The position numbers were made by a program, and so were the translations under genes. Positions 26,802-36,249 of a stretch of DNA of 64,000 nt are shown piece after piece; positions within the stretch are counted from its first letter, which is position 1, and each line of letters starts with the position of its first letter. The notes beneath the pieces are model-generated. The model was not told where the DNA came from, did not search any database, and saw only the letters and a program-made list of their open reading frames with translations. Source of the stretch: Sunxiuqinia dokdonensis (GTDB lineage: Bacteria; Bacteroidota; Bacteroidia; Bacteroidales; Prolixibacteraceae); the NCBI RefSeq assembly GCF_001270965.1, contig NZ_LGIA01000014.1:37835-101834 (forward strand), given 5' to 3'.

Positions 26802-28052
26802 ATGAGCAAAAATAGAAAACCAAAAAAGAAGACCGCTCCAAGTCAAAACGGGGGTTATAAGCAGTTCTTAAGAGATATGCGGCAGATGTTAGTCCTGGTT
26901 GATCTGGAAGACTCTTTTTTGGAGATGAACACCCAGGATAAACGGGAAATGTATAAATGTGCAATTGGGGTTCGGAACCCGGAGTCCGCCAATGCCTATG
27001 TCACTCCCAAAGAGTTGAAATTAATCACCGCGAGATTAAAAACCTACTACCGGACCTACAGCCCTGATCCAAGAAAATATACCCTTTCGACCTACCAGCT
27101 TATGCTATTCTATTGTTTCAATGAAGCAGAGTTTCGGAGAGCAAAGCGATTGATGAAAGACGACAAACATCCGGATGTGGTATGTCAAAAACACTTCTCA
27201 ACACAAAGTATCGACACCTTTTACAGTTACTTTAAACTCCAGTATTTCCGGCTGATTACCCAGCTCAGCAAGCCGGATCAGAAATACTTTAGCGTTCGGG
27301 TTCGTCCGGCTCCTGTCACCAAATTTACAAAGCGGGTGGACTTGATTTCCGAAGTCTATGGATCTCCTGCCCATGTCCGCATGTTCGTGCTGAATGGACA
27401 TAAGCGTCCGGCCTTTCGTCTGGGACAGCCTTCAACGATCAAGCCTGTCGAGTGGATTTCGGTGGACGCATCGGTTTTGGGCAGCGCCTATTCGGGCACC
27501 CGGCCACAACTGGAAGTCTATATCCAGTCGCATGCGCTCCGACGCATGCGCGAACGCCTGGATTTGCTCGATGAAGGTGCCGTTAATTATGCCCTTTGGG
27601 AGAACACACACACCATCACAAAGCTCGAACATTACAACCGCTACCTGTTACTTCCATTTAAGGTGTTCGATGTGAAAATTGGGTACCTGGTGGCCAGTGT
27701 TGTCCAAAACAAGGTGCTGTTCCGCACCTTCTTGTTTGTCACCCACAACTGCACCCCCGAAGGCGATCGCCTGCAAAAACTAACGGGCCTGGAGAAGCAT
27801 GACGTGACCTATTGGCGGATTGACCGGCTAAGCACCTTCGTTAAGCTCGACGAAGAAAAATACCCCGACCTGATTCGTTTGTTCGACGAAGCCGGGCTGG
27901 GCGACCTGGTTCATTTAAAAGAAAAGAACTTCGACATTGACGCCTTGCAGGAGGCCAACCTGAATGGACTAGCCGAATACCTAAAGCGCAGCCAGTCTTC
28001 GCCCGAAGTGGAGGAACAGGAGTGGGAAGCCGCTTTAAATGAAATGATTTGA
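26802..28052 (+). CDS. Uncharacterised protein with DUF4258-like segment
   Basis: The 416-residue protein begins with a basic tail (MSKNRKPKKKTAPSQ) and has no signal peptide or membrane segment. Residues about 235-290 contain YIQSHALRRMRERLDLLDEG, which resembles the H-A-x-x-R-M-x-x-R motif of DUF4258/RelE-like small domains; the similarity is by eye only. The C-terminus is acidic. I do not recognise the full-length family. It lies 33 bp after the 21-bp array and upstream of the oppositely oriented tRNA-Arg. Confidence 0.82.
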   Translation: MSKNRKPKKKTAPSQNGGYKQFLRDMRQMLVLVDLEDSFLEMNTQDKREMYKCAIGVRNPESANAYVTPKELKLITARLKTYYRTYSPDPRKYTLSTYQLMLFYCFNEAEFRRAKRLMKDDKHPDVVCQKHFSTQSIDTFYSYFKLQYFRLITQLSKPDQKYFSVRVRPAPVTKFTKRVDLISEVYGSPAHVRMFVLNGHKRPAFRLGQPSTIKPVEWISVDASVLGSAYSGTRPQLEVYIQSHALRRMRERLDLLDEGAVNYALWENTHTITKLEHYNRYLLLPFKVFDVKIGYLVASVVQNKVLFRTFLFVTHNCTPEGDRLQKLTGLEKHDVTYWRIDRLSTFVKLDEEKYPDLIRLFDEAGLGDLVHLKEKNFDIDALQEANLNGLAEYLKRSQSSPEVEEQEWEAALNEMI

Positions 28053-28109
28053 AGCACTTGGGAGAAGGAGCAGGTCTTAAAGGAAGCCGCATTCAGAAAA
28101 TAAACCAAG

Positions 28110-28143
28110 GGAAAAACAAAACCCTTACAACAACTTGCAAGGG
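28110..28143 (-). terminator. Terminator of tRNA-Arg
   Basis: On the minus strand CCCTTGCAA / TTGTAAGGG with a GTTG loop is followed by TTTTGTTTTT, directly downstream of the tRNA. Confidence 0.85.
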
Positions 28144-28163
28144 CCTGCCTTTCACTCAAAAAG

Positions 28164-28235
28164 TAGTCCCACCGGGAATCGAACCCGGATCTACAGTTTA
28201 GGAAACTGCTATTCTATCCGTTGAACTATGGAACC
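28164..28235 (-). tRNA. tRNA-Arg (anticodon CCT)
   Basis: On the minus strand the 72-nt tRNA has acceptor GGTTCCA pairing with TGGGACT (with G-T wobble pairs), anticodon stem CAGT/ACTG around loop TTCCTAA (anticodon CCT, codon AGG) and T-arm CCGGG-TTCGATT-CCCGG. CCA is not encoded. Confidence 0.94.
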
Positions 28236-28485
28236 ATTTTTCAAGCCTTTCCTTACACGGAAGGCTGACTAAAAAGCTTTGCAAAAATAGGAAAAAGCCA
28301 GTGGATTCAAAAAAAGAAATTTGGGGATTGCAAAACGCCGGAATTCAGGTGCATTTACTAAGCTGTCTTAACAAAGAGTTTACACGGGTAAAACCTCCGA
28401 AGACGATGAACACAAGCTTTTTAGTCTAATGCAGTACATTTTTTTCTTAGAACCGTTTTAAATTACCTATTTTTGATCTTGCATT

Positions 28486-28517
28486 TTTGCTGGTCAACCC
28501 GCATAACTCTACTTTTG
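28486..28517 (+). promoter_or_regulatory. Bacteroidota housekeeping promoter of sdhCAB
   Basis: TTTG (28486-28489), 20 bp, TACTTTTG (28510-28517) fits the Bacteroidetes primary-sigma consensus TTTG-N19-21-TAnnTTTG. The sdhC ATG is at 28563, giving a leader of about 40 nt. Confidence 0.7.
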
Positions 28518-28562
28518 TGGAACTTTAAGAGAATCATTAATTTTAAATAAAACGATTATCCT

Positions 28563-29246
28563 ATGAGCAATTTTCTGACTTCTTCTATTGGGAAAAAGTT
28601 CTTGATGAGCATCTCCGGAATCTTCCTGATGATGTTTATTATCGTTCACCTTAGCATCAACCTACTTTTGATTTTTGATGACAGTGGTGATCTGTTCAAC
28701 CAGGGGGCTCACTTTATGGCAACCAACCCCGCCATCAAAATAATGGAGCCAGTACTTGCCCTGGGCTTTTTAGTACATATCATTTGGTCACTCATTGTTA
28801 GTTTTCAAAACTTGAAAGCACGGCCAATCGGATACAAACAGTTAAACAATTCGAAATCGAGCAGCTGGGCATCGCGTAACATGCTGGTTCTTGGTTGCTT
28901 AATCTTTGTTTTCCTGGTGATGCACATCATCCAGTTTTTCTGGAAGATCAAGGTCACTGGTGATCCGCTATTGGCGCACGTGACTGTGGGAGGCGAAGAG
29001 ATGGAAAACACCTATGCTTTGGTGTCGAGCTTGTTTAAAGCAAGTTTGATTTACAGCCTGATTTATGTACTGGGCGGAATCCTGCTTGGGTTACACCTGG
29101 CTCATGGTTTTTGGTCAGCTTTCCAAACCATTGGATTTGCCAACAAAATCTGGCTGAAAAGATTACAATTTGTCGGAACCATCTTCGCGATCGTAATTGC
29201 CATCGGATTTTCCGTTATTCCTTTGTATTTCCAGATTAAGTTTTAA
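28563..29246 (+). CDS. sdhC: Succinate dehydrogenase/fumarate reductase cytochrome b subunit
   Basis: The 227-residue protein has five membrane segments and is the single large diheme cytochrome b subunit of Bacteroidetes-type succinate:quinone oxidoreductase. Candidate heme ligands lie in FIIVHLSINLL, GFLVHIIWSL, VMHIIQFFW and GLHLAHGFWSAFQ. It anchors the flavoprotein and iron-sulfur subunits to the membrane and passes electrons to or from menaquinone. It is the first gene of sdhCAB, 18 bp before sdhA. Confidence 0.95.
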   Translation: MSNFLTSSIGKKFLMSISGIFLMMFIIVHLSINLLLIFDDSGDLFNQGAHFMATNPAIKIMEPVLALGFLVHIIWSLIVSFQNLKARPIGYKQLNNSKSSSWASRNMLVLGCLIFVFLVMHIIQFFWKIKVTGDPLLAHVTVGGEEMENTYALVSSLFKASLIYSLIYVLGGILLGLHLAHGFWSAFQTIGFANKIWLKRLQFVGTIFAIVIAIGFSVIPLYFQIKF

Positions 29247-29264
29247 TCGAAAAGAAAAGAAGTT

Positions 29265-31202
29265 ATGAGCGTATTCAATTCAAAAATACCCGAAGGGCCA
29301 TTGGCTCAGAAGTGGACAAATTATAAAGATCACCAAAAACTGGTGAACCCTTCCAACAAGCGTAAACTGGATGTGATTATCGTCGGCACCGGTTTGGCCG
29401 GAGCATCGGCAGCTGCATCGCTTGGCGAGATGGGCTTCAATGTAAAAAACTTTACCATCCAAGATTCACCTCGTCGTGCACACTCCATCGCCGCACAGGG
29501 AGGGATCAATGCTGCAAAGAATTATCCCAACGACGGCGATTCGGTTTATCGTCTGTTTTACGATACCATTAAAGGCGGTGACTACCGTGCCCGCGAGGCC
29601 AACGTTTATCGCTTGGCTGAGGTGAGCAACAGCATCATCGACCAGTGTGTGGCACAAGGTGTTCCTTTTGCCCGCGAATACGGCGGTTTGTTAGACAACC
29701 GCTCATTTGGTGGTGCACAGGTTAGCCGGACATTCTACGCCCGTGGGCAAACCGGACAGCAGTTGCTGCTGGGCGCTTACCAGGCTTTGATGCGCCAGGT
29801 GAATGCCGGTTCTGTAAAAATGTACACCCGAAACGAATTGGTGGAAATTGTACTGGTTGAAGGCAAAGCCCGCGGAATCATTACCCGCGACCTGGTGACC
29901 GGAAAGCTGGAACGTCACTTTGGACATGCTGTGGTGTTGGCAACCGGAGGTTACGGAAACACCTTCTTCCTGTCAACCAATGCCATGGGATCGAATGGAT
30001 CGGCTGCCGTTAAAGCTTTTCATAAAGGCGCTATGTTTGCCAATCCTTGTATGGCACAAATCCACCCGACTTGTATTCCGGTTCACGGTGAGTTTCAAAG
30101 CAAGCTGACTTTGATGTCGGAATCGCTTCGGAATGATGGCCGAATTTGGGTTCCTGCCAAAAAAGAGGATGCCGAAGCCATTCGTGCCGGCAAACTGAAG
30201 CCGACACAGATTGCCGAAGAAGACCGCGATTACTATTTGGAGCGTCGTTATCCTGCTTTCGGAAACCTGGTTCCTCGTGACGTCGCTTCGCGTGCTGCGA
30301 AAGAGCGTTGCGATGCTGGTTATGGCGTTGGAACTGGTTTGGCTGTCTACCTCGATTTCAAATCAGCCATCGACCGCTTAGGGAAAGATGTGATTGAAGC
30401 CCGCTACGGCAACCTCTTCCAGATGTACGAGAAAATTGTAGACGACAATCCATACGAAACACCGATGATGATTTACCCCGCCATCCACTATACCATGGGT
30501 GGTATTTGGGTTGATTATGAATTGCAAACCAATATTCCGGGTCTGTTTGCTGCCGGCGAGGCCAACTTCTCCGATCACGGAGCCAACCGCCTGGGCGCTT
30601 CGGCCCTGATGCAGGGACTGGCTGATGGCTATTTCGTATTGCCATACACCATTCAGAATTACCTGGCCGACGATATTCGCACGCCGCGAATGACGACAGA
30701 GGAAAAGGAATTTGTGGAAGCTGAGAAAGCCGTGAAAGACCGCTTTGAAAAACTGCTCAGCATTCAGGGGCAACGTTCGGTGGACAGTATCCACAAAGAG
30801 CTTGGATTGGTGATGTGGGATTTCGTTGGAATGGGCCGCAATGCCGAAGGATTGAAAAAAGCCGTTAAGCGAATTGCTGAAATCAAAAAAGAGTTCTGGA
30901 CGAACGTCCGCATTCCCGGAAACAAAGAAGGAATGAATGTTGAATTGGAAAAAGCCAGCCGCCTGGCCGATTTTATTGAAATTGGCGCCTTGATGGCTCG
31001 TGATGCGTTGGACCGTGAAGAATCCTGCGGAGGCCACTTCCGCGAGGAATACCAAACCGGCGAAGGGGAAGCTTTGCGTCAGGATGACAAATTTGCCTAC
31101 GTTTCCTGTTGGGAGTACAAAGGCGAAGATGCAGAACCTGCACTTCACAAGGAAGAGTTGGTTTACGAGTTCGTAGAAATGCTTCAACGTAATTACAAAT
31201 AA
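29265..31202 (+). CDS. sdhA: Succinate dehydrogenase/fumarate reductase flavoprotein subunit
   Basis: The 645-residue protein has the FAD-binding dinucleotide fold [20 protein letters not shown], the covalent-flavin region [20 protein letters not shown], the substrate motif [14 protein letters not shown] and the C-terminal FAD motif [20 protein letters not shown]. Its length fits the B-type enzyme of Bacteroidetes and epsilonproteobacteria. It interconverts succinate and fumarate at the membrane, in the TCA cycle or in fumarate respiration. The direction used in vivo cannot be told from sequence. Confidence 0.97.
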   Translation: MSVFNSKIPEGPLAQKWTNYKDHQKLVNPSNKRKLDVIIVGTGLAGASAAASLGEMGFNVKNFTIQDSPRRAHSIAAQGGINAAKNYPNDGDSVYRLFYDTIKGGDYRAREANVYRLAEVSNSIIDQCVAQGVPFAREYGGLLDNRSFGGAQVSRTFYARGQTGQQLLLGAYQALMRQVNAGSVKMYTRNELVEIVLVEGKARGIITRDLVTGKLERHFGHAVVLATGGYGNTFFLSTNAMGSNGSAAVKAFHKGAMFANPCMAQIHPTCIPVHGEFQSKLTLMSESLRNDGRIWVPAKKEDAEAIRAGKLKPTQIAEEDRDYYLERRYPAFGNLVPRDVASRAAKERCDAGYGVGTGLAVYLDFKSAIDRLGKDVIEARYGNLFQMYEKIVDDNPYETPMMIYPAIHYTMGGIWVDYELQTNIPGLFAAGEANFSDHGANRLGASALMQGLADGYFVLPYTIQNYLADDIRTPRMTTEEKEFVEAEKAVKDRFEKLLSIQGQRSVDSIHKELGLVMWDFVGMGRNAEGLKKAVKRIAEIKKEFWTNVRIPGNKEGMNVELEKASRLADFIEIGALMARDALDREESCGGHFREEYQTGEGEALRQDDKFAYVSCWEYKGEDAEPALHKEELVYEFVEMLQRNYK

Positions 31203-31226
31203 CGGCTTTTAAAAAGGAGATCAATC

Positions 31227-31982
31227 ATGGAAAAAACAATAAATCTCACGCTTAAGGTTTGGCGTCAGAACGGTCCCAAAGAGAAAGGCCGTTTCGAAAC
31301 CTACCAGGTATCCAATATTTCAACCGACAGCTCGTTCCTCGAAATGATGGACATTCTGAATGAGCAGCTGGTCGGCGAAAATAAAGAACCCATTGCTTTT
31401 GACCACGACTGCCGCGAAGGTATCTGTGGCATGTGTTCGCTCTACATCAATGGCCGCCCGCACGGACCTGACGAGGACATTACCACTTGCCAGTTGCACA
31501 TGCGTAAGTTTAAGGATGGCGAAACCGTCACGATCGAACCTTGGCGCGCTGCAGCTTTCCCCATCATCAAAGACCTGATTGTGGATCGTACTGCTTTCGA
31601 CAAGATTATTGCAGCCGGTGGATACGTATCGGTTAACACCGGTGGTGTGCCCGATGCCAATGCCATTCCCATTGCACGGCCTGCTGCCGAAGAAGCGATG
31701 GATGCGGCCGCCTGTATTGGCTGTGGCGCTTGCGTAGCGGCATGTAAAAACTCGTCGGCTATGCTGTTCGTTTCGGCCAAAGTGAGCCAGTTGGCCCTGT
31801 TGCCACAAGGCAAGGTTGAAGCGAAACGACGCGCCAAAGCCATGGTTTCGAAAATGGATGAGCTGGGCTTCGGCGGTTGTACCAACACGGGTGCCTGCGA
31901 AGTGGAATGCCCCAAAAGCATTTCCATCGCCCACATTTCGCGCCTGAACCGCGAATATTTGAAGTCGCGTTTATCAGAATAA
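31227..31982 (+). CDS. sdhB: Succinate dehydrogenase/fumarate reductase iron-sulfur subunit
   Basis: The 251-residue protein has the [2Fe-2S] ferredoxin motif [20 protein letters not shown] with a later Cys in TTCQLHM, the [4Fe-4S] motif [13 protein letters not shown] and the last cluster motif [15 protein letters not shown]. It carries electrons between the flavin and the cytochrome b. It lies 24 bp after sdhA and is followed by a terminator. Confidence 0.97.
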   Translation: MEKTINLTLKVWRQNGPKEKGRFETYQVSNISTDSSFLEMMDILNEQLVGENKEPIAFDHDCREGICGMCSLYINGRPHGPDEDITTCQLHMRKFKDGETVTIEPWRAAAFPIIKDLIVDRTAFDKIIAAGGYVSVNTGGVPDANAIPIARPAAEEAMDAAACIGCGACVAACKNSSAMLFVSAKVSQLALLPQGKVEAKRRAKAMVSKMDELGFGGCTNTGACEVECPKSISIAHISRLNREYLKSRLSE

Positions 31983-32003
31983 GTAGGCAAAAAAATAAAA
32001 TGA

Positions 32004-32036
32004 AAAGGCCCCGACAGTGATGTTGGGGCCTTTGTT
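32004..32036. terminator. Bidirectional terminator after sdhCAB
   Basis: AAAGGCCCCGAC / GTTGGGGCCTTT (one G-T pair) with a 6-nt loop; T-rich on the plus side and TTTTCATTTTATTTTTTT on the minus side. It serves sdhB and the convergent oxidoreductase gene. Confidence 0.9.
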
Positions 32037-32054
32037 ATATGCTCAGGTTTTCGT

Positions 32055-33341
32055 CTAAAAATCTGTAAAATCCCACTTGCCACGAATTGCTCTTGTTCGC
32101 ATGGCGTCCGCATATTGATCATTTTCGAACTTCTCCTTTTTAGGATCCCACTTTAATGGTCGTTGCAATTCGTAGGCAATATTGGCCAGGTTGCACATCG
32201 AAGCGGTGCGGTGCCCGGTCTCCACATCCGAAATGGGTCGCTGCCGCGTGCGGAGGGCTTTGATCCAATCCTGGTAATGGTTGTCGCTGTAGTACACGCG
32301 TTTGTCGGTTTCCTTCAGGTCGGCCTTGGCCAGTTTTTCGTTGGGGAAGGTGCGCAGAAAACCTCGGCTGATTTCAATTTTTCCTTCGGAACCAATAAAC
32401 TGCACGGCATTGTTTTCGCCCCAGTTTACATGGTTCACCACTACCCCATTCGCATAAGTCATTTTTAAACCACGCTTGGCTGGCTCATCCGGCGGCGTAA
32501 ATTCAACCGGCCCCGATTCATCCATGTCCAACCCCCACTGCACAATGTCGAACATGTGCGCCCCCCAGTCGGTGATCATGCCACCGCCAAAGTTGCGGTA
32601 GTTTCGCCAGTTGGGGTAGATGTCGCGTTCAATTGGGGGCGCCAGTTCCGAGTGAAAATCACGATACAGCGAAGGGCCAACCCATAAATCCCAATTCAGT
32701 CCATCAGGCGCTTTTTCAGACGGAAGGTTACACTGCACAACCGGATCGCCTACATGCACGTTAACTTCTCTAATTTCTCCAATATAACCGTTTCGTACCA
32801 ATTCAACGGCATGCCGAAAGTCTCGCCACGAACGTTGCATGTTGCCAGTTTGAAAAATACGGTCGTACTTACGTGTGGCATCCACCATGGCTCGCCCCTC
32901 TGCAACAGTCAGTGCCATCGGCTTTTCGCAGTAAATATCTTTTCCGGCTTTGGCGGCATCCACGGCAATCTGGGCGTGCCAATGATCCGGCGTAGCAATC
33001 ACCACCGCATCAACATCCGGATTGGCCAGTAGCTCGCGGTAGAACTCGTAAGTTTGAATCGATCCATTCGGGTGTGCTTTTTTCGCTTGTTGCATGAACA
33101 GGTCAAGCTTGGCCTGGTACACTTCGCAAGCGGCCACCGGAACGGCATCCTTGCAATTTTGGGTGAAGTAATTGAGCAAAATGCGCCCTTGTTTGCCGGT
33201 TCCAATGTAGCCGAGATTGATTCGGTCGTTGGCAGCCACAAAGCCTTTTCCTCCCATCACGTGACGCGGAATAATGGTTACAGCCGCGGCGCCGAGGGCT
33301 GCCTTTCCAAGGAAATTTCTTCGGTTTAATTTCTGATTCAT
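32055..33341 (-). CDS. Gfo/Idh/MocA family oxidoreductase with Tat signal
   Basis: The 428-residue protein starts at MNQKLNRRNFLGKAALG, a twin-arginine signal (N-R-R-N-F-L), so it is exported folded with its cofactor. The NAD(P) motif is LGYIGTGKQGRILLNYF and the family's E-K-P motif is CEKPMALTVAEG; GGGMITDWGAHMFDIVQWGL is typical of the C-terminal domain. Exported members in Bacteroidota act on sugars or inositols or as glycosidase-like redox enzymes. The open frame extends to 33416, but that adds 25 residues before the Tat signal and is rejected. No operon partner is seen. Confidence 0.93.
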   Translation of the reverse strand: MNQKLNRRNFLGKAALGAAAVTIIPRHVMGGKGFVAANDRINLGYIGTGKQGRILLNYFTQNCKDAVPVAACEVYQAKLDLFMQQAKKAHPNGSIQTYEFYRELLANPDVDAVVIATPDHWHAQIAVDAAKAGKDIYCEKPMALTVAEGRAMVDATRKYDRIFQTGNMQRSWRDFRHAVELVRNGYIGEIREVNVHVGDPVVQCNLPSEKAPDGLNWDLWVGPSLYRDFHSELAPPIERDIYPNWRNYRNFGGGMITDWGAHMFDIVQWGLDMDESGPVEFTPPDEPAKRGLKMTYANGVVVNHVNWGENNAVQFIGSEGKIEISRGFLRTFPNEKLAKADLKETDKRVYYSDNHYQDWIKALRTRQRPISDVETGHRTASMCNLANIAYELQRPLKWDPKKEKFENDQYADAMRTRAIRGKWDFTDF

Positions 33342-33948
33342 TCGTTTAGTGTTTAGTTTGAAAAAATGATCAGCCCTAATATAGCTATTTTTTAGACAAT
33401 TGGAGGTTTGCGTCAAGCACGTCTTTCAGGGATCAATTCATCATTGGGGTGGACTTAAAATGGAGATTGATAAGACCCACAAAAAAGCTGGCTGACTTTC
33501 CAAATGATATGATGCGTTGGCTTATCAGCCGGATTTTACTTTTTGTCTTGCCACAAAAAGTAAACAAAAAAGTCAAGGCTTATTTTTATCCGCAAGCTCC
33601 ATCTTCCGAAAAGCTAAGTTCGGCGGGTGATTTCCTCCTCGCGTCGGAACTTCCCGCCTGCACTAAGCTTTTCGTTTGATTCCACTTTTGATAAAAATAG
33701 GCCGCTCCGAAACAACAACTGTCGTAGAACACTCATATTCTCGTGTCTTCTCCTTAGGTTCTTAAACCTGCGGAACCGAAAACTGACGGATTTCTTACAA
33801 GGCCTTCTGTTTTGCACTGCGACAGACTGATCTATTCTTTTATCCACTCTGATATTGAAGTGCGCGTCTTTCAGACTATGAACTGGTCGTGGCACAAGAC
33901 GATAGCACCTTTCATGTCGTTTTTTGAGGACGGATTAGCCGGATGAAA
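33342..33948. other. Gene-free stretch with palindromic repeat element
   Basis: No convincing gene is present. A short open frame at 33449-33679 (containing FVLPQKVNKKVKAYF) is the kind of spurious translation produced by a recurring Bacteroidota intergenic element, and it overlaps the inverted repeats described separately. Bases 33700-33948 show no clear signal; no terminator is obvious next to the stop of the GT39 gene at 33949. Confidence 0.6.
33538..33674. repeat. Intergenic palindromic element (two inverted repeats)
   Basis: ACTTTTTGT / ACAAAAAGT (33538-33546 / 33553-33561) is perfect. A larger arm, 33607-33627 (CGAAAAGCTAAGTTCGGCGG), pairs with 33653-33674 (ending CTAAGCTTTTCG) with about 18 of 22 positions matching, around a loop of about 25 nt. 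It resembles widespread REP-like intergenic elements in Bacteroidota. Confidence 0.75.
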
Positions 33949-35586
33949 TTAATCTTCCCGGATTTGAAGCAGGTAGCGGGTTTTGAGTTTTGAAGCCCTG
34001 GTCTTGGGATTCAGAAATTTGAACGAGAGGCTGGTCATGCTGTTGTGCTGCAGGATGCGCACCGTGTCCAGGGGCACACCCATATCGATCAGCTCCTGAA
34101 CGCCTTCCGGCCCGGTAAAGACCCAGTCGTTGGCCGGTGGGTTTACGCTTTTAAAGTCGTCTGGCGTGACCAGATACTGGCCATAGTTTTTTGAATAAAG
34201 AAAGACTTCCCAGTAACGGGCCTCTGGCATGAAGATATGGAGCTTCTCGTTGGCGCCGGCTTTCTGATTAAAAATAGTGCAGGCCCCAAAGGATGCTTGA
34301 TATTTCTCGATTTCCGGTAGAATATGGATATTCAAACTAAACAGTAAGGCAGAAACGGCAAGTACCAGGTAGGCAATTTGCTTATCAAGGCCACTTTCCC
34401 AGCCTAGCACATAAATAAATCCTCCCAGCATTGCGGCAATGACCAGCCAAATCCAAACATCGGCCTGGGGAAATACGAATAGCAGAAATACACCTGACAG
34501 CGCAAAAAGGAGGATACCGATAACTACGTGAATGGAGCTCAAGATTTTCCGGAGATTCGAAAATTGAGGCAGATCATAAATCAACAATGCCCAACGGGCT
34601 GTTATGATCGAGATCAAGGGCAGAACCGGTAATTCATAGTGAGGATTCTTCGCCCTGGCAGTTGATAAAATAAGGAGGTACACCAATATTCCGCCCAGCG
34701 TATAAAATTCCGTATCGGTTGTGGATTGAAACTTTTGCCTGACTTTCTCTCTGATTTGCATAAAAATTCCGACAAAGCTAAACACAGCCCAGGGAGCGAT
34801 CATATATAGGGTTGTATGGATATAAAAAACCGGATCGGTGTTCTTCCCTGCGTAGCTTCCATCTATCCGTCCGACATTGTTTGTCCAAAAGTAGAATTTA
34901 ATGCCCTCCAGCCCGAACTGGTTGTACAGGCCCCATAAGGCGGGTGCAGTCATTAGCAGGACGATGGGAATAGCCAGCAGCCAGCGATAATTGAATATGG
35001 CCTGAAAGTTACGTGTGAAAAGTAGATGAAGTCCTACAGCTGACCCGATAATGACTATTGCAACAGGCCCTTTCGTTAACATCGCCAATCCAACCAACAG
35101 GGTTGCCAGGTAAAAATGGTAGTCTTTACGGGATTTCACCCATGCTGCATATTGCCAGATCGACAAGATGACGGGAACAACAAGTAGGGTATCGGTATGA
35201 ATGTCATTGTGAAAATGCGCATACCCCAGGCAGGTAGCCCACATGAATGCCGATAGCGCGCCAACTTGCTCATCGTACAATAGTTTACCCAGTCGGAACG
35301 TGCCGTAAATTCCGATCAACGAGATGAGTAGAACGCCAAGCTTATAGGCAAACACAGAAATCCCGAATGATTTAAAAATCAAAGCGGCAATCCAAAACAA
35401 TAAGGGGGGCTTTTGGTCATAAGGTTCGCCGCCAATGGTCATGTTGATCCAGTCCTGGTTATCCAGAATCTCCCGACCCACCTGGGCATACTTGGCCGCG
35501 TTAATCACAATGGGAATGAACAAACCGGCGAGGTTCACCAGCAGAAATAGAACAATACCAAAAAAGAGCCAGTGTTTGTGCTTCAT
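33949..35586 (-). CDS. GT39/ArnT-like membrane glycosyltransferase
   Basis: The 545-residue protein has about 11-12 membrane segments and a soluble C-terminal domain of about 110 residues. The first periplasmic loop carries AAKYAQVGREILDNQDW and YDQKPPLLFWIAAL, and a second acidic pair is in HNDIHTDTLL. These are hallmarks of the dolichyl/undecaprenyl-phosphate-sugar family that includes ArnT and protein O-mannosyltransferases. It transfers a sugar from a lipid carrier to lipid A, protein or polysaccharide on the periplasmic side. It is divergent from the flippase operon, so it may belong functionally to the polysaccharide region. Confidence 0.9.
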   Translation of the reverse strand: MKHKHWLFFGIVLFLLVNLAGLFIPIVINAAKYAQVGREILDNQDWINMTIGGEPYDQKPPLLFWIAALIFKSFGISVFAYKLGVLLISLIGIYGTFRLGKLLYDEQVGALSAFMWATCLGYAHFHNDIHTDTLLVVPVILSIWQYAAWVKSRKDYHFYLATLLVGLAMLTKGPVAIVIIGSAVGLHLLFTRNFQAIFNYRWLLAIPIVLLMTAPALWGLYNQFGLEGIKFYFWTNNVGRIDGSYAGKNTDPVFYIHTTLYMIAPWAVFSFVGIFMQIREKVRQKFQSTTDTEFYTLGGILVYLLILSTARAKNPHYELPVLPLISIITARWALLIYDLPQFSNLRKILSSIHVVIGILLFALSGVFLLFVFPQADVWIWLVIAAMLGGFIYVLGWESGLDKQIAYLVLAVSALLFSLNIHILPEIEKYQASFGACTIFNQKAGANEKLHIFMPEARYWEVFLYSKNYGQYLVTPDDFKSVNPPANDWVFTGPEGVQELIDMGVPLDTVRILQHNSMTSLSFKFLNPKTRASKLKTRYLLQIRED

Positions 35587-35656
35587 ACAAATTTTGGAAT
35601 GATAAGATTAATCCGGAACTGAAATAACAAAAAGAATGATTTACCATTCAGAACGC

Positions 35657-35664
35657 CAAAAGTA
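35657..35664 (-). promoter_or_regulatory. Possible -7 promoter box of the GT39 gene
   Basis: On the minus strand TACTTTTG fits TAnnTTTG, about 70 bp before the ATG at 35586. The nearest TTG upstream is only 15 bp away, shorter than usual. Confidence 0.35.
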
Positions 35665-35908
35665 CAAATAACATTTTGGCAAGCTCTTTTTTTTTCCTTG
35701 TTGGGCCAGTTCAAAATCCCTAAACAGGCTGACTCGCTGAATTGAGCAGCTTGAAAAAGATACTTTGGAGCGTCATTATTTTCACTTTGGAGGAATTTCC
35801 CCGATCATTGCTCAACCACCGATTCATCTCAAAATAAACGATCAAAATCCTTTGGAAATAGCGGTTTTACTCATATTCCAAGTGTTTTACAACTATGTAA
35901 ACAATCCT

Positions 35909-36249
35909 TTTTACGTGAAATTACCCATTGTTTTATAACATGGCTCAGGTGATATTTGATGATACAAGAAAAGCCACAAAAATGATCTCAAAAGAAGCTT
36001 CCAAATGGGGTTTAAGTGGCGAAGCTGTATCGCGTTGGAACAATTGAATTAAATACAATAGAGCTCTTCCACCAGGAATGTGGGAGGCAGGAAGCGAAGC
36101 TGTATTTAGACGAAATTTATTCCGTCGCTTTTCATAAATGAATCACCAACAATTTCTGTGTCTATGCATTCGAGCACCCGACCAACATGGCTTTGGAGCG
36201 GAATCATGATGCGGATAATTGTCACGGTCTCTCATACCAAAAAATATAT
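35909..36249 (+). promoter_or_regulatory. Leader of polysaccharide arm 1, homologous to the leader of arm 2
   Basis: Block A, 35909-35938 (starts TTTTACGTGAAATT, ends GTTTTATAA), is identical over 30 bp to 57036-57065. Block B, 36081-36105 (TGGGAGGCA...GCGAAGCTGTAT), matches 57234-57258 at 22 of 25 positions. GCGAAGCTGTAT also occurs at 36019-36030. Blocks lie 172 bp apart here and 198 bp apart in arm 2. A 35-codon open frame (35940-36047) begins right after block A. In Bacteroides, UpxY antiterminators act on untranslated leaders of capsule operons; arm 2 begins with such a gene. Confidence 0.8.
35940..36047 (+). CDS. Possible 35-residue leader peptide
   Basis: An ATG two bases after block A opens a frame of 35 codons (MAQVIFDDTRKATKM...SRWNN) ending in TGA at 36047. 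It is basic and amphipathic. There is no clear ribosome binding site, and the arm 2 leader has no matching frame at the same place. It may be a leader peptide, a remnant or chance. Confidence 0.25.
   Translation: MAQVIFDDTRKATKMISKEASKWGLSGEAVSRWNN

Noticed and set aside
26571..26846. 91-codon minus-strand frame with heptapeptide repeats
   Set aside because: Arises from the second 21-bp array and overlaps the start of gene 26802.
28468..28475. Second TAnnTTTG box upstream of sdhC
   Set aside because: No -33 TTTG at the right distance; the box at 28510 fits better.
30378..31187. 269-codon open frame on the minus strand
   Set aside because: Antisense shadow of sdhA.
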